Positions 34,671 through 43,101 of a DNA stretch of 64,000 nt are shown in pieces. Within the stretch, counting starts at the first letter, position 1, and each line of letters begins with the position of its first letter. The DNA lies in assembly GCF_020329505.1 (NCBI RefSeq), contig NZ_JAGKJJ010000009.1, positions 62,001-126,000 on the forward strand, in the 5' to 3' direction. Source of the stretch: Bradyrhizobium semiaridum. GTDB taxonomy: Bacteria; Pseudomonadota; Alphaproteobacteria; Rhizobiales; Xanthobacteraceae. A program made the position numbers and the translations under genes. The notes beneath the pieces were generated by a model. The model was not told where the DNA came from and did not search any database. It saw only the letters and a program-made list of their open reading frames with translations.

Positions 34671-35822
34671 ATGCAGCAGATCCGCGTCTGCACGCATGAG
34701 GGGCCCGGCGCAAAGCCCGTCATCCGCACCGTGCCGTGGCCTGACGTCGGCAAGAAGGCGGCGCTGATCAAGGTCGGCGCCTGCGGCGTCTGCGGTACCG
34801 ATCTGCACATCCTGAAAGGGCACTGGCCGAAACCGCTGCCGTGGCCGTTCACGCTCGGTCATGAGCTTGGCGGCGTGATCGTCGAATGCGGTCCCGAGTT
34901 CACCGAGGACTTCATGAGCAAGCCGCTGACGGTCGGCTCCAAGTTGATGATACCGCCCTTGATGCCGTGCGGCCGCTGCTACTACTGCATCCATTATCCA
35001 GAGAGCGCCAACAAGTGCCTGACGCCGGTTTATTACGGCCGCTATCTCGGCTTCGACAAGCCGCCGCATATGTGGGGCGGCTGGGCCGAATATGTCTATG
35101 TCGATCTCGACATGCTGCCGGGCACGAAGATCTACAAGCTGCCGGATGACATGTCGCTGCGGCTCGGCGCACTCTCGGAGCCGCTGACCTCCTGCATCCG
35201 CGCCTTCAACCGCGCGACGCGCGCCGGCGGCTTCAGCTGGGGCGACACGGTGGTGATCCAGGGCTCTGGCCCGATCGGCATCCTCGCGGTCGCCGCCGCG
35301 CAGGAGATGGGGGCGGGGCGCGTGATCTGCGTCGGCGCGCCGGAGACGCCGCGGCTTGCGCTGGCGCGCAAGTTCGGCGCCGAGGCCACCGTCGACATCG
35401 AGCAGCACAAGACGGCGGCGCAGCGCATCAAGGCGGTGCGCGACATCGTCGGCGGCTTCGGTGCCGATCTCGTGATGGATTGCTCGGGCCATCCGACCGC
35501 CGGCCCCGAGGGCATCGAGATGCTGCGCGACGGCGGCACCTATGTCGAGATGGGCCAGTTCACCGATGCCGGCTCGATCGACACGTCGTGGCACCGCATC
35601 TGCACCAAGGACCTCAACGTGCTCGGCTCCTGGGGTTTTACCGGCAACGACCTGCCGCTCGGCGTCGACATGCTCTACCGCACGAGGAGCAAATATCCCT
35701 GGCTCGACATGCAGACCATCTATCCGTTCACGGAAGAGGGCGTCGGGCAGGCGGTGGCGGATGCGATGGCGATGAAGACGGTGAAGTCGACCATCGTGCC
35801 GTGGCCGGAGCTGGTCGGGTGA
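34671..35822 (+). CDS. Zinc-dependent alcohol dehydrogenase family protein
   Basis: A 383-residue zinc MDR enzyme. Catalytic zinc ligands are C41/D44-region GVCGTDLH and GHELGG; the structural zinc loop is CGRCYYCIHYPESANKC, and the dinucleotide site is IQGSGPIGILAVAAAQEMGA. It resembles threonine dehydrogenase/sorbitol dehydrogenase-like oxidoreductases. The cofactor should be NAD(P)+. GGGAGGAACAACCG precedes the start. The alcohol or polyol substrate is unknown; longer than usual for the family because of a GHWPKPLPW-type insertion. Confidence 0.9.
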   Translation: MQQIRVCTHEGPGAKPVIRTVPWPDVGKKAALIKVGACGVCGTDLHILKGHWPKPLPWPFTLGHELGGVIVECGPEFTEDFMSKPLTVGSKLMIPPLMPCGRCYYCIHYPESANKCLTPVYYGRYLGFDKPPHMWGGWAEYVYVDLDMLPGTKIYKLPDDMSLRLGALSEPLTSCIRAFNRATRAGGFSWGDTVVIQGSGPIGILAVAAAQEMGAGRVICVGAPETPRLALARKFGAEATVDIEQHKTAAQRIKAVRDIVGGFGADLVMDCSGHPTAGPEGIEMLRDGGTYVEMGQFTDAGSIDTSWHRICTKDLNVLGSWGFTGNDLPLGVDMLYRTRSKYPWLDMQTIYPFTEEGVGQAVADAMAMKTVKSTIVPWPELVG

Positions 35823-35920
35823 ACCCGGCACCACAATCCTGTTGCAGTGCGTCCTAGCTGATGCTGGCACGGCCCCTGATGGGGCTCGCCGTGGCGGCGG
35901 CGCGGCGCTAACATCCGATC

Positions 35921-37843
35921 ATGCAATCGAACAGGGTGCCGCCCACGCAAGGGACGGGCGCGACGTTTGCGTGGGGAAATGCGTCGGAGGATTTCGCGCT
36001 GTTCAGGACGCTGACCGCGGAACAGCGGCTGATCGCATTTTCGGCAATGACCCGGCGGGACCTCGTGCGCGGCCAGTTGCTGGTCGAGCAGGGCGGCGCC
36101 TCGGACGCCCTGTTTCTGGTGCTGCACGGCGCGCTCACCGTGTACCGGACCGATCATGCCGAGCCGATCGCGGAGCTGCGCGCCGGCGAGCTGGTCGGCG
36201 AGATCGGATTCTTCGCCAATATCCCGCGCACCGCCAACGTAATTGCGATCCGCGACAGCAGCGTGCTGGAGCTGACGCGCGCCGCCTATGCCGAGCTCGC
36301 ACGGGAAACGCCTGAGATCGTCGAGGCGCTGCTTGCCGCCCTTGCGCGGCGATTTGCCACCGAGACCGCACGGCTGCTGCCGGTGCGGGCGTCGCCGCGG
36401 GCCCGGACCGTCGCGCTGATCGCGGGCGGACACGCGCCGGCGCCGCCCGCGTTCGAGCAGCGCCTGCGCCAGAGCCTTGCCGCCGCCGGTGCCGAGATCG
36501 TCGACCACGCGCGTATTCAGGCGATGTTTCCCGGGCACGCGCTCGATGCATCCGAGGTCGCCGGCTGGCTCAACCGGATCGAGTATGACGCGCCGCTGGT
36601 GGCCTACTTCGGCGGCCACGACGCATCGGACTGGGCGCGCAAGGCCATTCGCCAGGCCGACCTCGTGGTGTTCATCTGCCGCGGCGATGCGCCGCCGCCG
36701 GCGCTCACCGAGATCGAGAGTTTTGCCTGCGGCGTGCACGGCGCGTCGGCGCGGCGCCTCGTGCGTGTCCACGATCACCGGCGGCACGAGGTCAGCGGCA
36801 CCGCGGCCTGGCTGGCGCGAGTGCCATGTCACATGCACCATCATGTCGCGCTCGAGGACATGATCGATATCGACAGCCTGGTCCGCTTCCTGTGCGGGCG
36901 CGCCGTCGGCTTTGTCGCCGGCGGCGGCGGCAGCCTCGGCACGGCGCATGTCGGGATCTACAAGGCGTTCCGCGAGCGCGGCGTGATGTTCGACATCTTC
37001 GTCGGCACCAGCGTCGGTTCGGCGATGGTCGCCGGCTTTGCCAAGAACTACGACGCCGAGCACCTCGAACGCGGCACGCACGAGATCTTCGTCTCCAGCC
37101 GCAGCTTCCGCCGCCCGACCTGGCCGCGCTATGCCTTGCTGGACCACAAGGCCTTCGATGCCGCGCTGGCCGATCAGTACGGCCACGACTGCCGGATCGA
37201 GGATTGCTGGCGGCCGTTCGCCGCGGTCGCGACCAATCTGTCGACGCACAGTCTCGAGTTGATCAGAACCGGCCTCTTGTGGCAGGCGGTGCGGGCATCG
37301 AGCGCCATCCCCGGCCTGCTGCCGCCGTTCTATACGCGCGACGGCCTGATGCTGGTCGACGGATGCCTCGTCGACAACGTGCCGCTGGCGCAGATGCATC
37401 AGATGAAGAGCGGCCCGAATCTGGTGGTCCATTTCGGCGAGCCGGCCACCGAGATGTTCGATGTCGATTATGCGGCGCTGCCGGGACGCTTCGAGCTGCT
37501 CGCGTCGCTGCTGATGCCGTTCCGGCGGAAGTCGCTGCCCGCAGCGCCGAGCGCCGTCAACGTGTTGTGGCGCAGCCTCGTCGCGCACCAGCGCTACGAC
37601 ACGCTGCCGACCACGCCGTTCGATATGGTGATGCGCCCGCCGACGCCTGACGGCATCGATGTGACCGATTTCGACCGCCATCAGGAGATCTTCGAATCGT
37701 CGTACCGGTGGGCAAATGAGACGATTGCCGCACTCGAGGCGGCGCAGCATCCGGCCGTTGCCGCAATCCTCGCATCGGTCAAGGGCGCGGATCGCGCGGC
37801 AGCGATGAGCAAGCAGGTTTCCGACGAGGTGCGTGCCGGTTGA
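35921..37843 (+). CDS. Cyclic-nucleotide-binding patatin-like phospholipase
   Basis: A 640-residue fusion. Residues ~15-135 form a cNMP-binding domain (GELVGEIGFFANIPRTANVIA near residue 86) with the family's Arg in the phosphate cassette replaced in part. A linker domain follows. The patatin domain starts VAGGGGSLGTAHVG (oxyanion, residue ~325), with the catalytic serine in GTSVGSAMVAG (~362) and the aspartate in VDGCLVDNVP (~480). This arrangement occurs in the NTE/RssA group. It should hydrolyse lysophospholipids at the membrane, perhaps controlled by cAMP or c-di-AMP. Confidence 0.9.
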   Translation: MQSNRVPPTQGTGATFAWGNASEDFALFRTLTAEQRLIAFSAMTRRDLVRGQLLVEQGGASDALFLVLHGALTVYRTDHAEPIAELRAGELVGEIGFFANIPRTANVIAIRDSSVLELTRAAYAELARETPEIVEALLAALARRFATETARLLPVRASPRARTVALIAGGHAPAPPAFEQRLRQSLAAAGAEIVDHARIQAMFPGHALDASEVAGWLNRIEYDAPLVAYFGGHDASDWARKAIRQADLVVFICRGDAPPPALTEIESFACGVHGASARRLVRVHDHRRHEVSGTAAWLARVPCHMHHHVALEDMIDIDSLVRFLCGRAVGFVAGGGGSLGTAHVGIYKAFRERGVMFDIFVGTSVGSAMVAGFAKNYDAEHLERGTHEIFVSSRSFRRPTWPRYALLDHKAFDAALADQYGHDCRIEDCWRPFAAVATNLSTHSLELIRTGLLWQAVRASSAIPGLLPPFYTRDGLMLVDGCLVDNVPLAQMHQMKSGPNLVVHFGEPATEMFDVDYAALPGRFELLASLLMPFRRKSLPAAPSAVNVLWRSLVAHQRYDTLPTTPFDMVMRPPTPDGIDVTDFDRHQEIFESSYRWANETIAALEAAQHPAVAAILASVKGADRAAAMSKQVSDEVRAG

Positions 37844-37901
37844 GCCGCTTGCAGGCGGTGGAGAAGTCGACCATCTTCCGGACTGCAATCCGGAGACGAT
37901 G

Positions 37902-39041
37902 ATGGCTTTCGATTTGATTCTGCGCGACGGACGAGTGATCGACCCGTCGCAAAAGCTCGATGCCGTGACCGACGTGGCGTTCAGTGGCGGCAGGGTGGCC
38001 GCGGTCGGCAACGCGCTTGCCGCCGGTCCCGCGACTGAGATACGCGATGTCTCCGGACTGATCGTCTCGCCGGGAATCATCGACCTGCACACCCACGTCT
38101 ATTGGGGCGGCACCTCGCTCGGCATCGATGCCGAGGAATTCTGCCGCGCTTCGGGCGTTACCACCGCGGTCGACACCGGCAGCGCCGGGCCCGGCAACTT
38201 CGCCGGCTTCCGCAAGCATGTGATCGAGCCGAGCCAGGTCCGCATCCTTGCCTATCTGCACGTCTCGCATCCCGGCATCTTCGGCTTCTCCGACCGCGTG
38301 ATGGTCGGCGAGAGCGAGGAATTGCGGCTAATGAATCCGGTCGACGCGGCGCGCGTCGCCGACGAGAACCGCGACCTCATCGTCGGCATCAAGGTGCGCG
38401 TCGGCCTGTTCGCCTCGGGCACGTCGGGCGTCGTGCCGCTCGAGATCGCGCTGGAGGTGGCGGAGCAGGTCGGCATGCCCTTGATGGCGCATATCGATCA
38501 TCCGCCGCCGAGCTATGAGGAGGTGCTGGCGCGGCTGCGGCCGGGTGACGTGCTGACGCACGCGTTCCGTCCATTTCCGAACACGCCGGCGACCGCACAG
38601 GGCACGGTGAAGAAGGTCGTGCTGGAGGCGCGCGAGCGCGGCGTGCTGTTCGACATCGGCCACGGCAAGGGCTCGTTCGCCTTCAAGACCGCGCGCGCTA
38701 TGCTCGCCAACGGCTTCTATCCGGACACCATCTCATCGGACATCCATCAGCTCTGCATCGGCGGCCCGGCGTTCGACCAGGTGACGACGATGTCGAAATT
38801 CCTCTGCATGGGGATGTCGCTGCCGGACGTGATCGCGGCCTCGACCGTCAATGCCGCGATGGCGCTGCGCCGGCCGGAGCTCGGCAGCCTGAAGCCCGGC
38901 AGCGTCGGCGACGCCACGCTGCTCTCGGTCAGGGAAGGGCAGTTCGATTACGTCGACGTGGTCGGCGAACATCTGACTGGCGATCGCAAGATCGTGTCGG
39001 AAGGCGTCGTGATCGGCGGCCGCTGGTGGCATCCGCGATAG
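37902..39041 (+). CDS. Amidohydrolase/deacetylase family metallohydrolase
   Basis: A 379-residue TIM-barrel metal-dependent hydrolase of the dihydroorotase/N-acyl-D-amino acid deacylase superfamily. The first metal site is IDLHTHVYWG, the likely carbamylated lysine lies in GIKVRVGL, and later ligands are AHIDHPPP and SSDIHQLC. The start at 37902 has CGGAG six bases before it. The EF_0837-like subgroup deacetylates unusual amino acids or N-acyl compounds, so peptide-island chemistry and this gene might overlap, but it is not adjacent to the island. Downstream gene plsY starts 12 bp later. Confidence 0.85.
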   Translation: MAFDLILRDGRVIDPSQKLDAVTDVAFSGGRVAAVGNALAAGPATEIRDVSGLIVSPGIIDLHTHVYWGGTSLGIDAEEFCRASGVTTAVDTGSAGPGNFAGFRKHVIEPSQVRILAYLHVSHPGIFGFSDRVMVGESEELRLMNPVDAARVADENRDLIVGIKVRVGLFASGTSGVVPLEIALEVAEQVGMPLMAHIDHPPPSYEEVLARLRPGDVLTHAFRPFPNTPATAQGTVKKVVLEARERGVLFDIGHGKGSFAFKTARAMLANGFYPDTISSDIHQLCIGGPAFDQVTTMSKFLCMGMSLPDVIAASTVNAAMALRRPELGSLKPGSVGDATLLSVREGQFDYVDVVGEHLTGDRKIVSEGVVIGGRWWHPR

Positions 39042-39053
39042 CTGGAGCATCGA

Positions 39054-39743
39054 ATGACGTGTGTGGCCTTCTGGATAGCGAGCATGGCCGGATTGGCGAT
39101 CGCCTATCTCCTCGGCTCGACACCCACCGGCTATCTGGCAGGGAAACTGCTGAGGGGCATCGATATCCGCGAGCATGGCTCCAGATCGACAGGCGCGACG
39201 AATGTGTTGCGGGCCCTGGGGAAGTGGCCTGCCTTGGCGGTGCTCCTGGTCGATGTGTTGAAAGGCGTTGCAGCCATCGCCTTCGCCCGCTGGTTTTATC
39301 CCTGGTTGTACACGTTGCCGTTCGTCACGCCGCCGCCGGCGCTTGATCCGCAAACCTGCGCCTCCTGGGCTGTCTGCCTTTCCGGACTTGCGGTCTTGCT
39401 GGGACACGGCCGTTCGGTCTGGCTGAATTTCACCGGCGGCAAATCCGCTGCGACGGGCCTGGGTGTGCTGCTGGCGATGTCCTGGCCGGTCGGCCTCGGT
39501 GCTGCGGCGGTCTTTGCAGCCGTGGTGGCTGTCTTCCGGATTGTTTCGCTCGGTTCTATGCTGGCGGCGCTCACGGCGATCGTCCTCGTGTGCAGCCTTG
39601 AGCACCCGTTGCCCTATCGCCTGCTGGTCATCTTAGGCGGCATCTACGTCATCGTGCGCCATCGTGCCAACATCCAGCGGCTGCTGGCCGGCACGGAGGC
39701 GCGGCTCGGGCAAGGCAGTCCGGAAACAAACATCAAATCGTGA
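39054..39743 (+). CDS. plsY: Glycerol-3-phosphate acyltransferase
   Basis: A 229-residue integral membrane PlsY, the acyl-phosphate dependent enzyme that makes lysophosphatidic acid. Motifs: YLLGSTPTGYLAGKLLRG, HGSRSTGATNVLRALG (Ser-rich motif 1), NFTGGKSAATGLGVLL (motif 2) and a C-terminal IYVIVRHRANIQRLLAGTE (motif 3) with RLGQ. From memory these, and an insertion of around 25 residues in the first loop, are much closer to cyanobacterial PlsY than to rhizobial PlsY (usually ~200 residues with GSGNIGATN). Likely acquired by transfer. The GGAG and ATG are well placed, and the start is 12 bp after the amidohydrolase gene. Confidence 0.93.
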   Translation: MTCVAFWIASMAGLAIAYLLGSTPTGYLAGKLLRGIDIREHGSRSTGATNVLRALGKWPALAVLLVDVLKGVAAIAFARWFYPWLYTLPFVTPPPALDPQTCASWAVCLSGLAVLLGHGRSVWLNFTGGKSAATGLGVLLAMSWPVGLGAAAVFAAVVAVFRIVSLGSMLAALTAIVLVCSLEHPLPYRLLVILGGIYVIVRHRANIQRLLAGTEARLGQGSPETNIKS

Positions 39744-39777
39744 AATTCAGGCCGGTCGTTTCGGGGACGCGGCAACG

Positions 39778-39798
39778 CCTCTCCCCGTCGGGAAGAGG
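39778..39798. repeat. Short palindrome CCTCTCCCC-type
   Basis: CCTCTCCCCGTCGGGAAGAGG forms a near-perfect stem with a 3-base loop. A better copy lies at 47037-47061. It lies between plsY and the IS fragment. Confidence 0.6.
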
Positions 39799-39842
39799 TG
39801 GAGCGAACCCGCGGTCAAATCGATTCAACTTCATCCTGTTCC

Positions 39843-40016
39843 AGTCGCGTACGGACCGAGGTTTTCTGGCAGGTCGCGCCATGATGCTCCAGAGCGCAAG
39901 ATCCAGAAGATGCCATTGAGGACACGACGGTCATTCACTCGTGGCCCGCCGCGCGCCTTATTCGGCAGCATCGGCTTAATGGCAAACCATTCATTGTCTG
40001 TGAGTTCGTAGCGCAC
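39843..40016 (-). pseudogene. IS5-family transposase N-terminal fragment
   Basis: Translation from a GTG at 40016 gives RYELTDNEWFAIKPMLPNKA and then NDRRVLNGIFWILRSGASWRDLPENLGPY, typical of the N-terminal (DUF4096-like) part of IS5/IS1031-type transposases with an E-W pattern. The similarity stops near 39843, where a continuation such as TVYNRF would follow, so only ~58 of ~120-250 residues remain. The rest of 39744-40125 holds no gene; no complete inverted repeat pair was found. Confidence 0.82.
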
Positions 40017-40125
40017 GATTCGGCCCCATCCGTCTGGCGGATTGAATCATGGCTCGGCTGTTAGGCTCATCCGGTCGCTATGCAACCGTAAGCGGACCTA
40101 TTATGCTCATCTTGAGTTTTGTCGT

Positions 40126-41040
40126 TCATGACCCATAGCTGAACCAAGGCCAGATTTCAGGTTTTCGAACCGTAACGTTCTCGCCGATTTCGAAGCTCAT
40201 CAAGTCCTCGCCGACCTCCAGCGGCCCCTCATAGGTTTCACGGGTTGCGGCGATCAGCGCTTCGATGGTCGGGGCAATTACGGTCTGACTGGCGAGCATG
40301 ACGAGGTGGGTGAAGGCGGCGAGCTTCGGCCGTGTCTGCGCAAACACGCGTCCGGCTTCCTGCGGCGAGGTGTGATGATTGATGATGCGCTGGATGTCGG
40401 CTTGGCCCAGCAGTTCCGGCGGAGCCATCGCAACCTCGTGCACCAGCAGATCGGCTCCCTCGCCGTAGCGGAGCAAGTTCACGTTGTAGCGAGTGTCGCC
40501 GGAGATCACCGCGACCCGGCCTTGATACTCAATGCGAAAGCCATAAGCCGGCTTGATCGCGTCGCCATGATCAACGGTGAAGGCGATGACGCGCAGGTCG
40601 CCGGCTTGATAGACGACACCGTCTTCACCAAATTCTTCTACTGTGACTGCCACATGCTCGCGGGCGAGCTTTTCGTCCTCGACACGAATCTCGATGTCGT
40701 GCGCATAGGCTGCTTCCAGATGATGCATGAGTCTCGCTGTGCCAACCGGGCCGATCACGTTGAATGGTCGCCGACGGTTGCCGAAATGCGAGCTTAGCCA
40801 GCCGGTCAGCCAGAGATCTGGAATGCCGACCGTGTGATCGGAATGAAAATGCGTAAGCAACAGCGCATCGATCCGGCCGATCGGAACACCGAGCTGAAAC
40901 AATCGCATAGCGGCGCCTCGGCCGGCATCGATCAGCACAGTGTGGCTGCCGGCTTCGATCAGCGTGCTTGGGCCAAAACGATCAGGACGGGGGATTGGCG
41001 TCCCCGTCCCGAGGAGCGTCACGCGAAAATCTGATGTCAC
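40126..41040 (-). CDS. MBL-fold metallo-hydrolase (RNase Z-like)
   Basis: A 304-residue metallo-beta-lactamase-fold protein starting MTSDFRVTLLGTGTPIPRPD. The metal motif is LLTHFHSDHTVG (HxHxDH) near residue 63, with an aspartate in ISGDTRYN, a late histidine in HEVAMAPPE and INHHTSPQEAG. Close to RNase Z/arylsulfatase-like hydrolases, but a second metal-site spacing suggests a non-tRNA role. It starts with GTG two bases after the stop of the upstream gene, so it is translated with the tripartite binding protein. Its substrate may come from the transported carboxylate. Confidence 0.86.
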   Translation of the reverse strand: MTSDFRVTLLGTGTPIPRPDRFGPSTLIEAGSHTVLIDAGRGAAMRLFQLGVPIGRIDALLLTHFHSDHTVGIPDLWLTGWLSSHFGNRRRPFNVIGPVGTARLMHHLEAAYAHDIEIRVEDEKLAREHVAVTVEEFGEDGVVYQAGDLRVIAFTVDHGDAIKPAYGFRIEYQGRVAVISGDTRYNVNLLRYGEGADLLVHEVAMAPPELLGQADIQRIINHHTSPQEAGRVFAQTRPKLAAFTHLVMLASQTVIAPTIEALIAATRETYEGPLEVGEDLMSFEIGENVTVRKPEIWPWFSYGS

Positions 41041-41042
41041 TG

Positions 41043-42032
41043 TTACTGGACCTTGATGCCGGCGTCGGCGACGACCTTGTGCCAGTGCGAAACCTGATCG
41101 CCGACCAGCCGGCCGAATTGCTCGGGCGTGCCGCCCGCCGGTTCGGCGCCGATCTTTGCAAGCGCCTCGCGCGCTGACGGCTTCTCCAGCACCTTGTTGA
41201 TGGCAGCGTTGAGCCGCACGACCGTTTCCTTCGGCGTGCCATGCTTGACTGCGAAGCCGGTCCAGTCCTCGACCACCAGTGAAGGATAGCCGGCTTCGAT
41301 GATAGTCGGCACATCAGGAAGAAGCGGCACACGCTTCGGTCCGGTCACCGCCAGCGCCCGCAGCTTACCGGTCTTGATCAGATCGACGACCGGCAACATG
41401 GTGATGAACATGAAGGCGTTGGTGCCGTTGAGCAGATCGCCGATCGCCTGCGGGAATTGCGCATAGGGAACGTGCTGGGCACGCGTGCCGGTCTGCTGCT
41501 TGAATTGTTCGCCGATCAGGTGGGCGGGCGTGCCGAAGCCGCCGGACGAGAACGTCAGTTTGTCGGGCTGGCTCTTCAGCAATGCCACCAGGTCCGCGAC
41601 CGTCTTGGCCGGCACCGAGGGGTTCACCACCAGCACGTTGTAAGAGACTGTCGCCTTGATGACCGGGTCGAAATCCTTGTCGAGATTAAACGAGATGTTC
41701 GGCACCAGCGACGGTGCTGCAACCGACGGCACCGACATCGCATAGAGGCTGTTGCCATCCGCCGGCTGAGTCAGGACATCGGTCGCTGCGATGGTGGTCA
41801 CGCCGCCGGGCCGGTTCTCGACGATGACGCGCCAGCCTTCGGCTTCCGTCAGCTCTTTGGAGACGATGCGGCTGATGATGTCCGGCGGCGTACTGGCCGA
41901 GAACGGCGCCACGAAACGAATCGTCCCCGTTGGAAACGAGGTCTGCGCTGATACTTGTGGTGCTGAGGCTGCGAGCAGGGCCAGGGTCGCAACGGACAAT
42001 GAGGCGCTGCGGAAAAACAGGTGGGGTCTCAT
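41043..42032 (-). CDS. Tripartite tricarboxylate transporter (Bug-type) substrate-binding protein
   Basis: A 329-residue periplasmic protein of the Bug/TctC family with a signal peptide (LSVATLALLAASAPQVSA-QT). The family motif FPTGTIRFVAPFSASTPPDII follows, then RVIVENRPGGVTTIAATDV and PAHLIGEQFKQQTG. GGAG six bases before the ATG at 42032 supports the start. No TctA/TctB membrane genes are close by, as in many orphan Bug proteins. Carboxylate ligand unknown. It is the first gene of a two-gene unit with the MBL hydrolase. Confidence 0.92.
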   Translation of the reverse strand: MRPHLFFRSASLSVATLALLAASAPQVSAQTSFPTGTIRFVAPFSASTPPDIISRIVSKELTEAEGWRVIVENRPGGVTTIAATDVLTQPADGNSLYAMSVPSVAAPSLVPNISFNLDKDFDPVIKATVSYNVLVVNPSVPAKTVADLVALLKSQPDKLTFSSGGFGTPAHLIGEQFKQQTGTRAQHVPYAQFPQAIGDLLNGTNAFMFITMLPVVDLIKTGKLRALAVTGPKRVPLLPDVPTIIEAGYPSLVVEDWTGFAVKHGTPKETVVRLNAAINKVLEKPSAREALAKIGAEPAGGTPEQFGRLVGDQVSHWHKVVADAGIKVQ

Positions 42033-42145
42033 GGAAAGCTCCATCAAACGCTGGGTTTTTCAATGGCAATTCCAAAGTTGCAACCTGCAGGCACGCCACC
42101 TTCGGACGCGCTGGCTGGATTTGCCAGAAAAATCGACGTATGTTT

Positions 42146-42179
42146 CACATTGTGGAATGCTGCGCTCCACATTGTGGAA
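42146..42179. promoter_or_regulatory. Tandem operator-like dyads in an IclR-divergent promoter
   Basis: CACATTGTGGAA occurs at 42146-42157 and 42168-42179, 22 bp apart, i.e. about two helical turns. Each contains the palindrome CACATTGTG. They lie 7-40 bp before the IclR start and 114-147 bp before the Bug gene, a typical IclR-family arrangement. Confidence 0.72.
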
Positions 42180-42185
42180 CGGAGG

Positions 42186-42998
42186 ATGGCGGTGGCGGGT
42201 CCAAAAATCATCAAGAGCCTGGAGCGGGGCCTTCGTGTCCTGCAGGCTCTGCAGATGCAGCCCGATTCCTCGCTGCATCAGCTTTACGTCTTCACTGGTA
42301 TCTCCAAGCCAAGTCTGCTCCGCATCCTTAACACACTGGCACGGTCCGGCGTGGTCACCCGGCGGCTCGCGGATGGGAGTTACCGCATCGGCGCGACGCT
42401 TTCGCGCGCGCCGTCTCGCCGGGAGCGTCGCGATCGGATCGCGGAAGCCGCCGCTCCGGTCCTCGAGCGGCTGTGTCGGCGCGTTTCGTGGCCTTCGGAT
42501 CTCATGGTGCCGGCAGGAGACCACATGGAAATCCGTGAGACCACCCGTGCGCGCAGCCCGATCTTGTTGCAAGAGGAGAGGGTTGGTCTGCAGGTGAACT
42601 GGTTGCTGACCGGCGTTGGACGAGCCTATCTGGCCTACTGTCCGGCCAAGGAGCGGCAGGAGATCATCGAGATGCTGCGGACTTCGAACAAGGCCGAAGA
42701 TCGTCTCGCGCGAGAGCCCGCGCGTCTGAATACGATTCTCGCGGAAGTGCGAGCACGCGGCTACGCGACGCGAGACCCCACCCATGTCGGGGGCTGGTAT
42801 GGCAAGCCGCCGCACGCGGACGGCTTGATCTCAATTGCTGTTCCCCTGCGCGATGGCGCGCGCGTTCTGGGCTCGATCAACATTGTCTGGCTCAGGACCG
42901 CCTTTTCGGTGGAGGCCTTCGCCACTCGGCATCTCGAAGAACTTCAGGACGCTGCATCGGAAATTGTCAGTTCGGTGCGAGGTCGCCGAGCGCGCTGA
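42186..42998 (+). CDS. IclR family transcriptional regulator
   Basis: A 270-residue IclR-type regulator: the winged helix-turn-helix (residues ~5-65, SLERGLRVLQALQMQP, HQLYVFTGISKPSLLRILNTL) and the IclR ligand domain (APVLERLCRRVSWPSDL, VLGSINIVWL). Similar to MhpR/DhaR. The start at 42186 directly follows GGAGG; a GTG at 42192 has better spacing, so the true N-terminus may be two residues shorter. It probably controls the divergent Bug/MBL unit through the CACATTGTG dyads. Effector unknown. Confidence 0.9.
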   Translation: MAVAGPKIIKSLERGLRVLQALQMQPDSSLHQLYVFTGISKPSLLRILNTLARSGVVTRRLADGSYRIGATLSRAPSRRERRDRIAEAAAPVLERLCRRVSWPSDLMVPAGDHMEIRETTRARSPILLQEERVGLQVNWLLTGVGRAYLAYCPAKERQEIIEMLRTSNKAEDRLAREPARLNTILAEVRARGYATRDPTHVGGWYGKPPHADGLISIAVPLRDGARVLGSINIVWLRTAFSVEAFATRHLEELQDAASEIVSSVRGRRAR

Positions 42999-43101
42999 GG
43001 GCGGCCTTTGGCCCTTCTCGGAAGTCCGACAACATCCGCCTTCGCGACCCTATTGGAGACAACGGACATCGATTCACGCGGTTGATTTATGAGTACGCGG
43101 C

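Noticed and set aside
35720..38092. A 790-residue open frame on the - strand
   Set aside because: Antisense to the patatin and amidohydrolase genes, both with full active-site motifs.
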